DNA of 64,000 bases from assembly GCF_000350225.1 (NCBI RefSeq), contig NW_005179156.1, forward strand, positions 1 through 64,000, written 5' to 3'. The notes beneath the pieces were generated by a model. That model searched no databases, had not been told where the DNA came from, and was given only the letters and a program-made list of their open reading frames with translations. The stretch comes from Chondrus crispus (taxonomy: Eukaryota > Rhodophyta > Florideophyceae > Gigartinales > Gigartinaceae). The stretch's first letter is position 1, and the number at the start of each line of letters is the position of its first letter. Made by a program: the position numbers and the translations under genes. This document shows positions 11,220-21,578 of the stretch, in pieces.

Positions 11220-11591
11220 TCACACACAGCACTTCACACTGTGAGGACCGGGGCAAAGATCCGTTACCGTCGATGAATGACAGTCTTCAGTTCTCTTGCA
11301 CACGCCTTTTCGTGCAGTACATAGTCTAGACTAGCCGCGTCCGACGCAGCATAGAATGTTATTACCACCTGGGCAGTACCCCCTAACAAGGTAAGTAGAG
11401 CAGCTGTCGTTATTGGTGTCAATACAAACACCGGAGGTTCCGATATAGTTGCAATGACCCCATGCGCCATGGCGAGCGGAAGTCAAGCCAAGCATGGATG
11501 TTTCAGTGACCTTCATTGGGGTCGATAACCCCAGCTGACAGAACGAGGCTGCCATCAGAAGAGCGAGCACAAGGGTACGTGTTGCCCACAT
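11220..11591 (-). pseudogene. Small secreted protein with two CPG...CC cysteine domains, one stop
   Basis: Starting at the Met at 11591 the frame has a clear signal peptide (MWATRTLVLALLMAASFC, then a GLSTP cleavage zone). It continues with a cysteine domain C..(I)GTSGVC.....C.......YCPG......CC and, after an in-frame TAG, a second domain LC....GVC.....C........LCPGP...VKCC ending at TGA 11220. The C...G.C...C...CPG...CC pattern is known from secreted proteins of fungi and algae, often beside lysozyme-type glycosidases. Everything is in one frame except the single TAG between the domains (near 11331), so this is a lightly damaged gene or one that yields a single-domain product. An upstream Met at 11663 would hide the signal peptide behind 24 charged residues, so I prefer 11591. 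Confidence 0.6.
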
Positions 11592-11737
11592 TCTTCTTTC
11601 ACTTCGAAGGTAGCGATCTGTGTCGGATAGGGTGTTGGCTTGTTTTCGTTTCTGCGCAAGCAACTGTTGCGTGTGGAGACGTACGCGTGCTGAAACCTGC
11701 AGTGCAGGTCTCAGCCGCAGTGCAGGTCTCCAGCCTT

Positions 11738-11747
11738 CTTTTATATA
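11738..11747 (-). promoter_or_regulatory. TATA box of the secreted-protein gene, copy A
   Basis: On the minus strand the sequence reads TATATAAAAG, about 150 bp upstream of the preferred start codon. Two near-identical GCAGTGCAGGTCTC repeats lie just downstream of it. Spacing is compatible with a 5' UTR of about 120 nt. Copy B has the same box at 25248-25257. Confidence 0.5.
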
Positions 11748-12672
11748 CTTAGCTCAGTGGTGTTGTATGCCTGCCAGCGGCCGCGGCCGCATTCCTAAAG
11801 CGAGACTGTGTTTCTTTCTCAAACCCTTTTGATCCATGGCAACAATGAAAAATCAAAATTGAGTGGAGGATGAAAGCAACCAGGGGTGGTGAGGGTGAAC
11901 ATGAGCAACAGAGGAAAGAGACCCCGGGGAATAACTCATCCTCTTATCTGTATCTATACATGAACATTGAAAATTTTATTGTGGTCACTGATTTTCTATG
12001 GTTTGTTTGATGATTCCCATTCCTATTTTGGTCGACTAATCGCATTTAAGAAAGGGTTTTGTCATGATAGGTCTCGGGAGGCATGGATTTCTCGCTCATG
12101 AGTTCACGCCGGTATGACACTTCAATGTCAGCAGCATGTTTAATCTGAACTTTCGGAATTTCAGATAAAAACTTAACGATCACAAAATTTGTTTTTCTGC
12201 TGATGCACAAAAAGCGAGGGGGCCAGCACACACTTGCGTGCAGTTACGATTATCCTGGCGCTTACTCTATTGTTAAAATAACAAGTAACTTCACATGACG
12301 CTACTTTTCATTTTTTCATGACTTATGCCTACTCAGTAATATCTATCTGACCAAGCGATATCATAATATAAAAATCTGCGAATTTTAATTCTTTTCAACT
12401 TTGATGGCGACGGTTTCTATTTTTCTTTGGTAGAATGACTCGTTTTAAAATTTTCTAAAGTTAGAACCGAATAGAAAGCCCTCAAGGCAATGCTTCTATA
12501 CTACTGGTATAATTAGCTGAAAGAAAATGCTTATTGTAAGCCGACTTTTTCTTTTGAACACCTTTATATACATCAACGAAAAGGTTTTCGCTAGAATCGA
12601 CAAGCAAATGACTTACTTGTGGTGATGGCCTTCTGATTAAAAAAACCGAAGTGAAATCGCGCCTTGGGTTGT
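11748..12672. other. Spacer, AT-rich, no gene recognised
   Basis: AT-rich DNA between the secreted-protein promoter and the pogo-type transposase C-terminus. A 76-codon minus frame at 12482-12712 overlaps the transposase end but shows no motif. A NotI-type GCGGCCGCGGCCGC palindrome sits at 11777-11790. The right part is probably the untranslated end of the pogo element; I could not find its terminal inverted repeats. Confidence 0.35.
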
Positions 12673-14488
12673 CTAGAAAAATATAATAACTTTTGCCCTC
12701 ATATGAAGACAATCATGAGCAATTTTTTCGAGCGGTAGCAATAACGCATTCAGACCAACTGGTGTCGGTATAGTGGCGCGCTCTTCCCCAATATAGGTTG
12801 TTTCGTCACTAACCTCCTCCACATTCGCATTAATTTCCAGGCTCTCCTCATCAACCTGAATATCATCTGAAGCATCGCGGACTATAGATTCGTGCACATC
12901 TGGATCGGTCTCGATATCAACCCAACGCTTGGCATCCGACTCTGTCAACTCGTCGCGACTATCGCCAAAAAGAGAATCACATGGCTGAAACTCCATGGTA
13001 ATACTCTCCATTGCCACTAGAATCGCCTGCAAATCATCCTCTTCCGAGCCATTTCTCATTCTTCCAAATGTACAGTTAATACTCGCAGCTTTCTCCACTG
13101 GGAGAAGTTTTTATTTCGTACAACAACGGGCAATTGTCATTTGAGAAACAGTTTTCCAACTTTCGTGCACCATCTTGGCCACATGAAGCGTGTTAGAGCC
13201 ATATCCATCGGCCATTCCGCGCCTTCCGATTCTGAGTTGGTGGGCCTGAGCTCGTACCTCTGTACGATTGTCTAAATTACGTGCGATTTCCGTCAACATC
13301 AGGCTCTTGTACTTTCTCTTCCAGGAGGCAATTATGCCCATGTCTATTGGTTGATGAAGAGCGGTAAAGTTGGAGTGGTAAGACAAATATGTAAACCCGC
13401 CCACAAGATCAACAACATCTGATCCGTGTGGCCCACAATTATCCGTAATCAGGGCAACTTTTGGTTCGTCTTTCGCCTCACGTGAGGCATAAAGACCTCC
13501 CAAAACCACTTTCGAAACGTAACACCGCCCGCCCAAGCATTGTGCTTGCTGAAGTAGGGAACAGGTGGTTATTAACTTCGAAAGCACCTCGGGTTATGGG
13601 ATTTACCGATGATAGCCCGATTGCGATCATCGATAAATCCCATCGGAAGCTTTTCCGAGCCACTATCATTCTTGCATACAAAGGTTGTTACACGACCTTT
13701 GCCCTTCATCGATTTTGTACCGCAACTACTTTTCTTATTTTCATAAGAGCAAATATATCTGCGAAATGGTAGAAGCTTGAAGAAAAGACCGGTCTCATCG
13801 ACATTGTAAATGCAGTCAGTGTCGTAATCGCGCAGCTTGGCGCGCAGATCCGCAATTCCGCTGGCCACTTGCGATGCATCATCGCTGCCACCAGCCCCCT
13901 GCAACGCGATACTTCTGAGCACATGCCTAAGAACGAAGTTTTGAGTCCATCCGTTCGAGGCAGTAAAGTTTTTAAGACACTCATTATTTTCTGTTCCTGC
14001 GTCCTTTTCCATTAGTCTTTTCCGACAAATCAAGGCTCGTTGCTGGATAACTGCACCTGTTACAGGCATTAGGCCGCTTCTTGCTATATTCATCAATGTG
14101 AGTTGTTTGCCTCGAGTTCTGGAAGAAGCGTATTCCGTAAGCTTTTAGCATCCAGTGAAGTACCATGCGCGTGAGCCGTTGCGAGCAGCATGGGGAGCTT
14201 CGATTTAATTATTGTGACTGTGCTGCGACCAATGCCAAAATGTTTCATCACAGAAGAGGCGCTCGCTCCATTTGAACACAACACCCAGCCTCGGTTCTCT
14301 CTTTCAACGAAAGGCGCTTCTGCCTCTTCAGCGAGCCGTGCGCTGTGGTATAACGACTGGCACGCGCACGAGGAGGTTATTAACAGGGCGGTCATGTAGG
14401 GTGCACGCGTAGGCGGGTGTGCCCACGTGTAGGGAGTGCGCGCGTGTACCGACCGGTCGCGGCGTGGCGCACGTACACAGTAGCACAC
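12673..14488 (-). pseudogene. Pogo/Tigger-like transposase, copy A
   Basis: In translation order: an N-terminal helix-turn-helix (GASASSVMKHFGIGRSTVT, about 14200-14270), a CENP-B-like middle with FTASNGWTQNFVLRH, then a DDE_1 catalytic core with YNVDETGLFFKLLP, ALITDNCGPHG and FTALHQPIDMGIIASWKRKY. The three aspartates fit the pogo pattern, with 32 residues between the second and third. An acidic C-terminal tail follows (12673-13098). The gene is broken: frames change near 14090, a TAA follows NPRCFRS near 13570, and another shift occurs near 13450 where the segment KHNAWAGG..FRKWF is read in a different frame from the second Asp. It moves DNA by cut-and-paste at TA sites in intact relatives. 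Confidence 0.75.
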
Positions 14489-14580
14489 GTGTCGTCCGTG
14501 AGGTAGTCTGTAAGCATGACGTGTGTACGGTAGTGCGCACGTGTAGTAGCAGCGTCCGTGCCGTAGTAGTAATTATGTCG
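14400..14580. repeat. CACGTGT-rich short repeat segment
   Basis: The word CACGTGT recurs (14423-14430, about 14486-14492, about 14537-14543) among GCGC and GTAGTAG blocks. Similar CACGTG-rich DNA is found in the U3-like part of the P-family LTRs (16390-16450, 30305-30400), so this may be an old LTR or promoter remnant. Confidence 0.4.
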
Positions 14581-15166
14581 CTAGCTTTTTAATTTTGTAC
14601 AGTACCCGGCACGCACGAGGCGGCAGGTACTGTACTGGGACATGTGTCCGAGGCGTCCCTCTGAGGGGTTAAGACCAGGGTTGTGCGGGCATGTGGCTTG
14701 GAGCATGCCCTCGCGGGTACGGGTATAGAGCGCGCCATCTGGAACACGGGCGGTGGTCATAGGTGCATTACAGAGCCATAGCAATAAATAACAGGCATAC
14801 GCGCATTGGTGCTGTACTTCTGCTTTACATTCAAAAGATTGGCTGTGGATAAGGGCATGACCTAGTGCAATGCGCGGATATCCACAGTGACGACACACCG
14901 GGCATTCGCACTGTACTAGCGGGACGACAGAAACAGGGCATCGGTAGAGGGCGCCTGCATGCAAAATATATATATTCTATCAAACAGGGTATGATACATC
15001 GGCCAACGTAGTTGTAAAGGGGCGAGTTACGAGCAGGGTATCGAAAATGTTTTTAAAAAACGAGCGGGCATCGGGGCATGCACAGGGTACATTCAAAAAT
15101 CGGGGGGTAAATTTATCAATGCAGAGGGGGTGCGCTTACAGATACACTAGCAGATATGAAGGTGAA
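14581..15166 (-). other. Probable 3' untranslated tail of the endonuclease retroelement, copy A
   Basis: It lies directly downstream of the minus-strand endonuclease ORF and contains the conserved tail words shared with 5720-5812. A 127-codon frame here is cysteine-rich in its N-terminal half (CPVCRHC) but matches nothing I know, and a retroelement 3' UTR explains the position better. Confidence 0.4.
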
Positions 15167-16309
15167 TTATACTTCTATCGGGTACGTGATCTCCGCAACG
15201 TGTGTCGGTAAGCGAGGAAGGATAGCTGCAGCAACACTGGACCATATGGCAAAGCTCAGGCGTTGGTGAATGCGTGACTTTGCAGTCACTATCGTGGAGG
15301 AGCTGCGGAGAGCGAGCAGTTTTGCATGAGCGTCTATGACTTGAAGCGTGGATTGTGAGGGCGCACCCAGAGTGTCGAAGGACAGTGGTTGAAAGTGCCA
15401 GTCCAGGGACGGGGCAGGACCGTGGTCCTCGATAAGCAGGGCGTTGCGGATGGTGCGGTCGAGGGCCTTGCGCTTGCGAGACGGGCCTGCTTCGGCGGCT
15501 CCAGCACTTTGGCGTGCGGCTTGGTATAACACGCGTTTACGAAACGGGCTGCCAATAGTGATATCATAAGCTGTTGGCTTGTCTGGAAGCAGACCGGGAG
15601 GAGGCGGCGAGGGCTGTACGAGTATGTCGGCAGGGCGCGCAGCGGTGTTGGGTATGAGAAACGGGACCTCGAGGGAGTAGGCCAGACCAGCTGGACGGAA
15701 GACTTGTCGGGCAAAGACATTCCGGATGGTGTTATGTCGGTGTACCGTGCCGAAACCGTGGCGACATATAGTAGCATGGTCGCCTCTGGTGTCCATCAGT
15801 TTAGAGCAATGGGAGCAACGCAGCGGGGAGACGGAATCTTGTGTGACGTGAGCATCTAGGTGGCGCAGGAGCATCGTGGCCCACGTGGCATTTTGAACGC
15901 GAGACGTAGCAGCTGGGTGGGCAGTGAGGAAGGATGTAGCACCCGGGGAAAGTAAGGAATTATACCTGACTCGTCTGCGTATGCTTGCGGTGCTGTGGTC
16001 AGCTGGATCAGGAAACGACTCCCAAAGGTTCTTTTGCCAGTATGTGCGGTCTGCTGCACTTTGTTGCGCATGAAGTAAAAAGTTGTGTATGCGTTCAAGT
16101 CGCGACACTAAGGCAGCTGGTTCTAAGCATCCGAGATCCGCCTCCGTCAACGCAAAGTGTGGCGGTTGTACACTGGATGGAAAGTTTCTGAGGACCACAC
16201 GCAGGGTGCTTCTTGCAAAACGCTGATATTGTGTGACGGAGGGGAACTGGGGGCCCTGCAAGCGGACGGGGGCGGCGTCGATGAGACTGGCTCCGTATGA
16301 GTGTAGCAT
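15167..16309 (-). pseudogene. C-terminal part of a non-LTR retrotransposon protein (zinc knuckle + restriction-like endonuclease), copy A
   Basis: Of 380 codons, residues 165-182 carry C..C.........H...C (CSHC...GDHATIC) and residues 191-193 RHN, followed by RPAD (225-228) and YDITIG (248-253). This zinc finger-RHN-(R/K)PD..D order is that of the restriction-like endonuclease (RLE) found C-terminal to reverse transcriptase in R2/CRE-type elements. In intact elements it nicks the target to prime reverse transcription. No RT domain is present: the 5' side is cut by the P-family LTR, and the apparent start codon (16307-16309) comes from the LTR edge. The remaining frame is unbroken. Confidence 0.6.
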
Positions 16310-16940
16310 AACCCCCCCTGGGGGACTCCCTTCAGATTAGATCACGATTGATTTAGTTGCTGTAGAGCCCGACGCTCTACAGTACCACCGAGCGTGTCCA
16401 CGTGTGCCCCACCGCACACGTTCACACGTGTACCAGGCACGTACGTCCGATACTGACACCGTACAGTGCAGGCCGACCTGCACTACAGTAGACCACTACA
16501 GTACCTCGGTACGTACCTCGGTACTGAAGTGTTATTATAGAGGTTTGTATTTTAAATATGAGCGGACCGACGGCGGAGGGGAGAGGACAAGCACGGGCTT
16601 GCCCAGAACTTACCACCTAGGTTCCGCCAGCTTATTCCAGACTACACGAGCGACGTTCGCGTCTGCCTAGTACGGAGCCCCGTGGGTAGTGGTCGCGCGC
16701 AGCGAGCAGGATCCGCCTCCGCCCGTCCGTACTGGATCGTTACCCAGTACCGCGCCGGGGCGTCGAGGCTTCGATCCGCTCATACGCACGCGCGACCACC
16801 TCTGATCCCGCTCTACCACGCTACCCAGGCTCGCCCGGTTCCGATAGCTGGGGGTGCTTCCTTTCCCCGTCTTCCGCCGATCAGGGGTCTCTGTCGAACT
16901 GTGAGCAAACACCCTTCTCGGTGAGGGTGTTTATGCTACA
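16302..16940 (+). repeat. 5' LTR of P1
   Basis: It starts TGTAGCATAA and ends TTATGCTACA, a perfect 10-bp terminal inverted repeat of the TG...CA type expected for LTRs. The PBS follows at once, with gag downstream. It carries CACGTG-rich DNA in its left part. It truncates the minus-strand endonuclease ORF. The homologous LTR at 30220-30896 has the same ends except one base. Confidence 0.85.
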
Positions 16941-16941
16941 G

Positions 16942-16959
16942 TGGTCTCCCAACCTAGAA
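16942..16959 (+). promoter_or_regulatory. Primer-binding site of P1
   Basis: TGGTCTCCCAACCTAGAA lies one base after the LTR. It begins TGG, complementary to a tRNA CCA end. It differs by one base from the PBS of P2 and E2, so all these elements use the same unidentified tRNA primer. Confidence 0.8.
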
Positions 16960-17016
16960 GACCCCGACATCTTTCCGAGAAGACTTTCTTTTTCCTCCGC
17001 GTCCGTACGCGTTGAG

Positions 17017-17868
17017 ATAAGTCAAGAATACGCCACCTCGATCCGGTCCGAACCGGCGGATCTGAGGGCGGCCGCTACGCACGCACCATCGCCGCCGTTC
17101 GGCGACGGCGACGCTGGTCTCCGAGACCGCGAACCATCGCCCGAGTCCCCCGAAGGACAAGCGGCTGCGATGGTCGATCGCATAGCTGACTATATCGAGG
17201 AAGTCCGTACTTCACTCTGTATAGACGTGACGGACGGCGTCTACTCGCGATGTATGGACGAGCTCCGCTCCTTACGTGAAGGGAGGTTCGATCGAGTCAG
17301 CCAGTCCTTGGAGAATCTCCGAGCACTAGTCGACGAGTTACACTCGCGACTGGTGCTCGTCGAAGACTCACGCCTCGCACAGCCCGTGCTGCACGGGCAA
17401 GGTCGCCCCACGAGGCCGACCTCGACGAGACGTCCTGACGATCGATCGTCCCCGTCTCCGAAACAGTTGGGTGCGTTCGCGCACCTCTCCGCCGAGCTCA
17501 ACGTTACGCGACAGCGTGCTAGTGACATGGAACGGACCATGGCCGCAAGGCTGCCCGGTGCCCCCACGAGAGGGCCCAGTGGTGCCGTACCTCCGCGCGT
17601 CGTCGCTCCGGAAGGTTGGCGTCCGACTGGCGCCGACACCAGTCGGACTGCGGAAGGAAACCGTCCTCCGATGGGCGCGAATCTCGCGTCCGAGACGCAA
17701 GCATCGCCGCCTATCCCCGGAAGTAGGCGGGAAATGGAACGCGTATCGTACGCGGACGAACAGGACCGTGGAGGAGCCGCCCGCGGATCCGGAGAACCGA
17801 TGTGCTCCGTCGATCCCCGCTGGGGCGGCTACCCGTCGGCGAGTTACGCTGAGATCCAGGTCCGGTAG
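17017..17868 (+). pseudogene. P1 gag, N-terminal part
   Basis: The open frame runs to the TAG at 17868. Gag of a Ty3-like retrotransposon forms the particle shell. A coiled-coil-like region (IADYIEEVRTSL through LRSLREGRFDRVSQSLENL) is strongly conserved with P2 gag at 31132-31500. The likely start is at 17017, where P2 has ATG (30977) but P1 has ATA, so the initiator is lost here. The frame is also open into the LTR upstream (to 16921), but that part is not conserved as protein. The downstream capsid part lies in another frame. Confidence 0.6.
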
Positions 17869-17869
17869 A

Positions 17870-18713
17870 CGTCCGTACGCTACCGGTTACCTCCTTCGGC
17901 ACGCTGGGTCCCGCTGAACCCGGCCTCGAGCCGGTACATACGATGATCCAAGAGTTCAGCGCCGTTGCTGACTATCGTATGTACCGCTTGGATAACACCT
18001 CGAGGCTCGTTACCTCGGGTGACGCGGGACGGATCGCGAAGTACGTCCAACGCTGTCGTGAGATCCGTCCTACGATGCGCAGCTTCAACGGTACCGACCC
18101 GATCCAGCTGCTGCCGTTCTTGAAGGATATCCGAATCACCTTCAACTCGCAACACCTGACCGAAGGTGTTGCGGTACGAGTCCTCGCGCACTTCCTCGAG
18201 CGCGACGCGGAGCGCCTGTATACGACTTATACGATGCGTGGCCTCCGCGCCGGCCAACTTTACGACGACGTGAGCTGGCCGGGGCTCGTGAATCAATTCT
18301 TGAAACGCTACCTAACCGACGACGTGTTTGGTGAAGCGTACGACGCCGTCGCTACGGCGAGGCAAGAACCGCACGACACGGAGAACACATTTGCGGACCG
18401 GCTGGAAACGGCGCGTTCCGGTGCACGGCAGTGTTCTCTGAACAGTCTCTCGCGCACTACTTTGTGCGGAGACTGGCACCTGCGACCCGTCCCGCAGTTT
18501 CCGAGACAGTTCAACGGCTGCCAAGTAGCCAGAAGACCGATCTTCCGACTATCCACCGTATCGCAACGGCGGAACGGACAACTTACCGCGCTCGGCGCGG
18601 CTTACCTCTGCCGGATCCGAAACCGGCAGGGAAGATGGGGCGGACTACGAAGTCCGCCGCGACAAGTCGCCCGCTTCAGCCCTCCACATCGGGGAGAACG
18701 AGTGGCAGGCTGA
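17870..18713 (+). pseudogene. P1 gag, capsid part
   Basis: From about 17870 an open frame encodes a retrotransposon Gag capsid: FNGTDPIQLLPFLKDIR, LYDDVSWPGLVNQFLKRYLTDD, then TFADRLETA. This is the Retrotrans_gag pattern. It is out of frame with the N-terminal part. A further frameshift near 18425 moves the continuing capsid sequence (FSEQSLAHYFVRRLAPATR) into the frame read at 18431-19483. The 3' part of this frame, from about 18430, is noise. Confidence 0.6.
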
Positions 18714-18744
18714 CCCTGTCCTCATTACGCAAGGAGCAGGGCCC

Positions 18745-19584
18745 GTGGCAGGACGACCTCCCACGCCGATGTCGACCGGAACGACATCGAGTTACGCGAC
18801 CGCCTTCGCGCACACTCCTAGAGTGGCAAGGGGTACGGACCCCCGGGTCGCAGAGCTCGACATCTCGAGCCGAGATGCAGGGGGCGCAGCGCCTCAAGTG
18901 CCCCTACTCGCCGATGAGGAGGCACGGCACGCGGCGGCCTTCGCCTCAACGGACGGCAGTGCATACGTCTGCTGGCTTTGCCGTACGTACGGCCACGCCA
19001 TGTACGCTTGCCGGTTCCTGTCGCCGGAACAACGGATGTTCACGGAGTACAGGAACTACCGCTACCAGATGGAGACGCGCCCCGGGGTGCGCAACCTCCT
19101 CTGGCAGTCGGTCGGCGAGGGCCGTCCCTCGCGCCAAGGTTTCCCGAATCGATCGGGTGGGGGCGCACGCTTCGCCCCACGCGGGGGCGAGTACCGTCGC
19201 GACGAGCCCGCTATTCGTGACCGACGCGACTTCCGCCAAGCGGATACTCGATACCCTCGCCAGGAAGGGAGAGGAAACAGGGACCGATCCCGGCTTCCTC
19301 CGGGGGTACAGAACGCAATCATGTACCTCCAGGATTGGGCAGAGGACTCGGTTCCTCTGCCCGCGGATGAGCCTGGAGGAGCCCCGACGTTCGCTGCTCC
19401 TCAAGTGCTGCAACGCCCGAACGTTGCAGCCCAAGTCCACGAAGTACCCGAGTACCTCGCGGAAGCTACCGGCTCGGAGTTGAGTAGTCGTCCTCACCCC
19501 CTCACCGAGAGGCCCGAAGTCGCGCTCGCTTTCGATGGCAGCGCGACCACCTCGGATAGTTCCGGTAGTACAAAAAACCCGTAA
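18745..19584 (+). pseudogene. P1 nucleocapsid region with CCHC zinc knuckle
   Basis: The frame contains CWLCRTYGHAMYAC, an exact CX2CX4HX4C knuckle for RNA binding, near 18970-19012. A motif of the same class and position is seen in E1 and E2. A basic, glycine-arginine-rich stretch follows. It ends at TAA 19584, after which the protease lies in a different frame. Overlapping frames here are shadows. Confidence 0.6.
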
Positions 19585-19721
19585 AGACGGCTACGCTCAC
19601 GCGGTCGCGTGAGCCGTCTTTTTCCAGCTACCCAGACCCGTCACCTTCCGCCCTCGCAGGTACAGGGGGATACTTACCGATCATATTCCCCGCTGCTCCG
19701 CCAGAAGTCACCGAGACCCCC

Positions 19722-20957
19722 GTGGGTCCGGCACAGACGACTATCCGTGACACGGCCCTGGCTTCCATAAGCCCGGAACGTGACCGCGAAGGGGAAGATA
19801 CCCTGACCATCGTTGATCAGATGCCACGGACCGACGGTGAGGGCACCGGGGCTCCCGTAAGCCCCGTGCACGACAAGGAACGAAGGGCGTGCGCCGATGA
19901 AACAAGCCCAGAGGAAGCCACCGGACGACCGACGTCCGGTGGGTCGGGAAAAAGGACTCGAAGGAGGGACAAGAACCGTCGAAGGCGCCCGAAGCGCAAC
20001 GACCTCGCTGCCCCGCCTCCCCCGAAGGTGGTCGATGGCTTCATTTGCCTTATGACGTCGAAGATTTACAACGTCCTCGGCTCGATAGCCATGGAGGGAA
20101 ATGCCTTCAAGCCCCGCACGATCGCCGTTGATACGTGCTCGGAGTATAACTTGGTGAGGAAGGCCGACCTTCCTCCCGATTGGACGCGGTACATCGTACG
20201 AGACACGCCACTGCCACGATTGGCGGGCGTGAATAGCAATCCGCTCAAGCTCTCAGCCTTCGTACGGTTGGCCGTGCGGTTGGAGAAGACGACGTTCCGA
20301 ATTCCGTTCGTCGTGGCGGACCAGCTCGCCTTGCCAGTCCTTCTTGGTACGGCCTTCATCGATACGCACTTGCGATATATCGACATCGAGGCTCAACGGG
20401 TGGAGCTGCACCAAGGCGGCTCTGTTGCCATCGTCGACGGAAAAGGGGAGCCGACTCCCCGTACCAGGCGTATCGGACGTCAAACGAGACGGCCCGATGT
20501 ACGCGAGGAGGCCCCACAGGCGATCCGAATCGCCCGCTGGGTCACCATCCCTGCGAGTTCGCAAGCCCGAGTGCGCGTCACCACCGCGGGGAGGGGCCTC
20601 GTATTCATGGAGCCGAAGCCGTCACTCCAACACCGACATGGAGTGAGGCTGACCAACGGCGTCGTCGAGGTACTGCCGAATCAGACCTTCGACGTCCTCG
20701 TTGCGAACTTTTCACGACGGGAAAGGCGGCTTCCGAAGCACACCGTCGTAGGGTACGCGGCGCGCAACCCCCTCGCGATCCTGACGCCCGATCGTCGCGT
20801 CGCCGAGGGGGCCGCACACGCGCTACACCTGACCGACTTGACCGATCAAGTCGGGAAGGAAAGAGCTGGACGACCAAGCTCCGATGAGCTAGGGACCGTT
20901 AGGAGGGAACAGGTGGGTACGGACGATCGGCCACCTGGAGACCAACCGACGGCGGGA
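19722..20957 (+). pseudogene. P1 retropepsin-like protease, cut by duplication seam
   Basis: Retropepsin matures Gag-Pol. The active-site region reads AVDTCSEYNLVRKADLP where E1 and E2 have VLDTGAGPNLVRKSELP, so the canonical DTG is DTC here. The second conserved segment, LPVLLGTAFID, matches PLILGADYCD of E1. A conserved C-terminal extension follows (NGVVEVLPNQTFDVLVANF against NGVVQVEPDKPFRLLVANF). The frame does not stop at the seam: it runs on into transposase sequence and ends at 21578. RT, RNase H and integrase are absent because the duplication breakpoint falls here. Confidence 0.7.
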
Positions 20958-21578
20958 GGCACGGGTGGTTCTCTGACGGAGGGGCGGATTGTATATGTCT
21001 GTAATATACAATTTTCTGAGCAGTTTCGGCATAAGTACACTTATGCTTTGGACTGTGTACGAAAAGCTGCGTTTGAGTGGATAGGAGGGGAGGCCAAGTA
21101 CATACCGAAAGAGTTCGACAATCATCTCAAGAATACTCATGCATCAGACATTCACAGCTTCATGTCTTATTATAACTTGAGCCAAGCTCTACGGAAATCT
21201 GTCATAGAAAGAGGGTCACCAATACCGCGTAGTTGCATGATTCGTCTATCTGCGACAGTGTATTGGAACCATTTGAAGGGGGGTGTAGACGTGATGTCCC
21301 GATATATGAAACCAATTGCTCGGTCGAATATCAGCGAGAATTCGGTGGTGTCTATAGTGGGAAGGCTCCTGTCCATTCAGGTGAGCAATGCGGTAGTTGC
21401 ATATAGATTATATCAAGCAAGAAGGCGAAATATTTTGCCACGTCCAGACGACGTAGAAGACCAGGGACGACGAGGATATTTTTATTTCAGACGCCGTCTG
21501 TCACAAAGTGAGACTTTTGGACGCTTCGTGAGGATGCTTGCTAGAGAGTGGGTTGAAGACACACAAGGAGTTGGATGA
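20958..21578 (+). pseudogene. PiggyBac-like transposase C-terminus, copy B
   Basis: This is the same segment as 7746-8366, with the GGVD box. In copy A an in-frame TAG (7806-7808) interrupts it; copy B has GAG at that codon, and the frame is joined without a stop to the P1 protease ORF upstream. The product would be a protease-transposase chimera of 618 codons. It lacks the catalytic part of the transposase. Confidence 0.65.

Larger units (their letters stand above)
7746..16301. repeat. Tandem duplication, copy A
   Basis: From 7746 the sequence matches 20958 onward at an offset of 13,212 up to the MITE site near 11330, then at 13,510 up to 16301. By eye there are about 20 single-base differences over roughly 8.5 kb, most of them right of 11.3 kb. 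The left breakpoint lies inside the transposase gene. The complete repeat unit is 7746-20957, so it includes the P1 retrotransposon. Confidence 0.95.

Noticed and set aside
14581..14964. 127-codon cysteine-rich minus ORF
   Set aside because: Tempting zinc-binding look (CPVCRHC), but it overlaps the conserved tail segment of the endonuclease element and has no second motif.
18431..19483. 350-codon plus-strand ORF
   Set aside because: Only its first 60 or so codons are Gag; the rest overlaps the zinc-knuckle frame and is Arg/Ser/Thr-rich shadow sequence.
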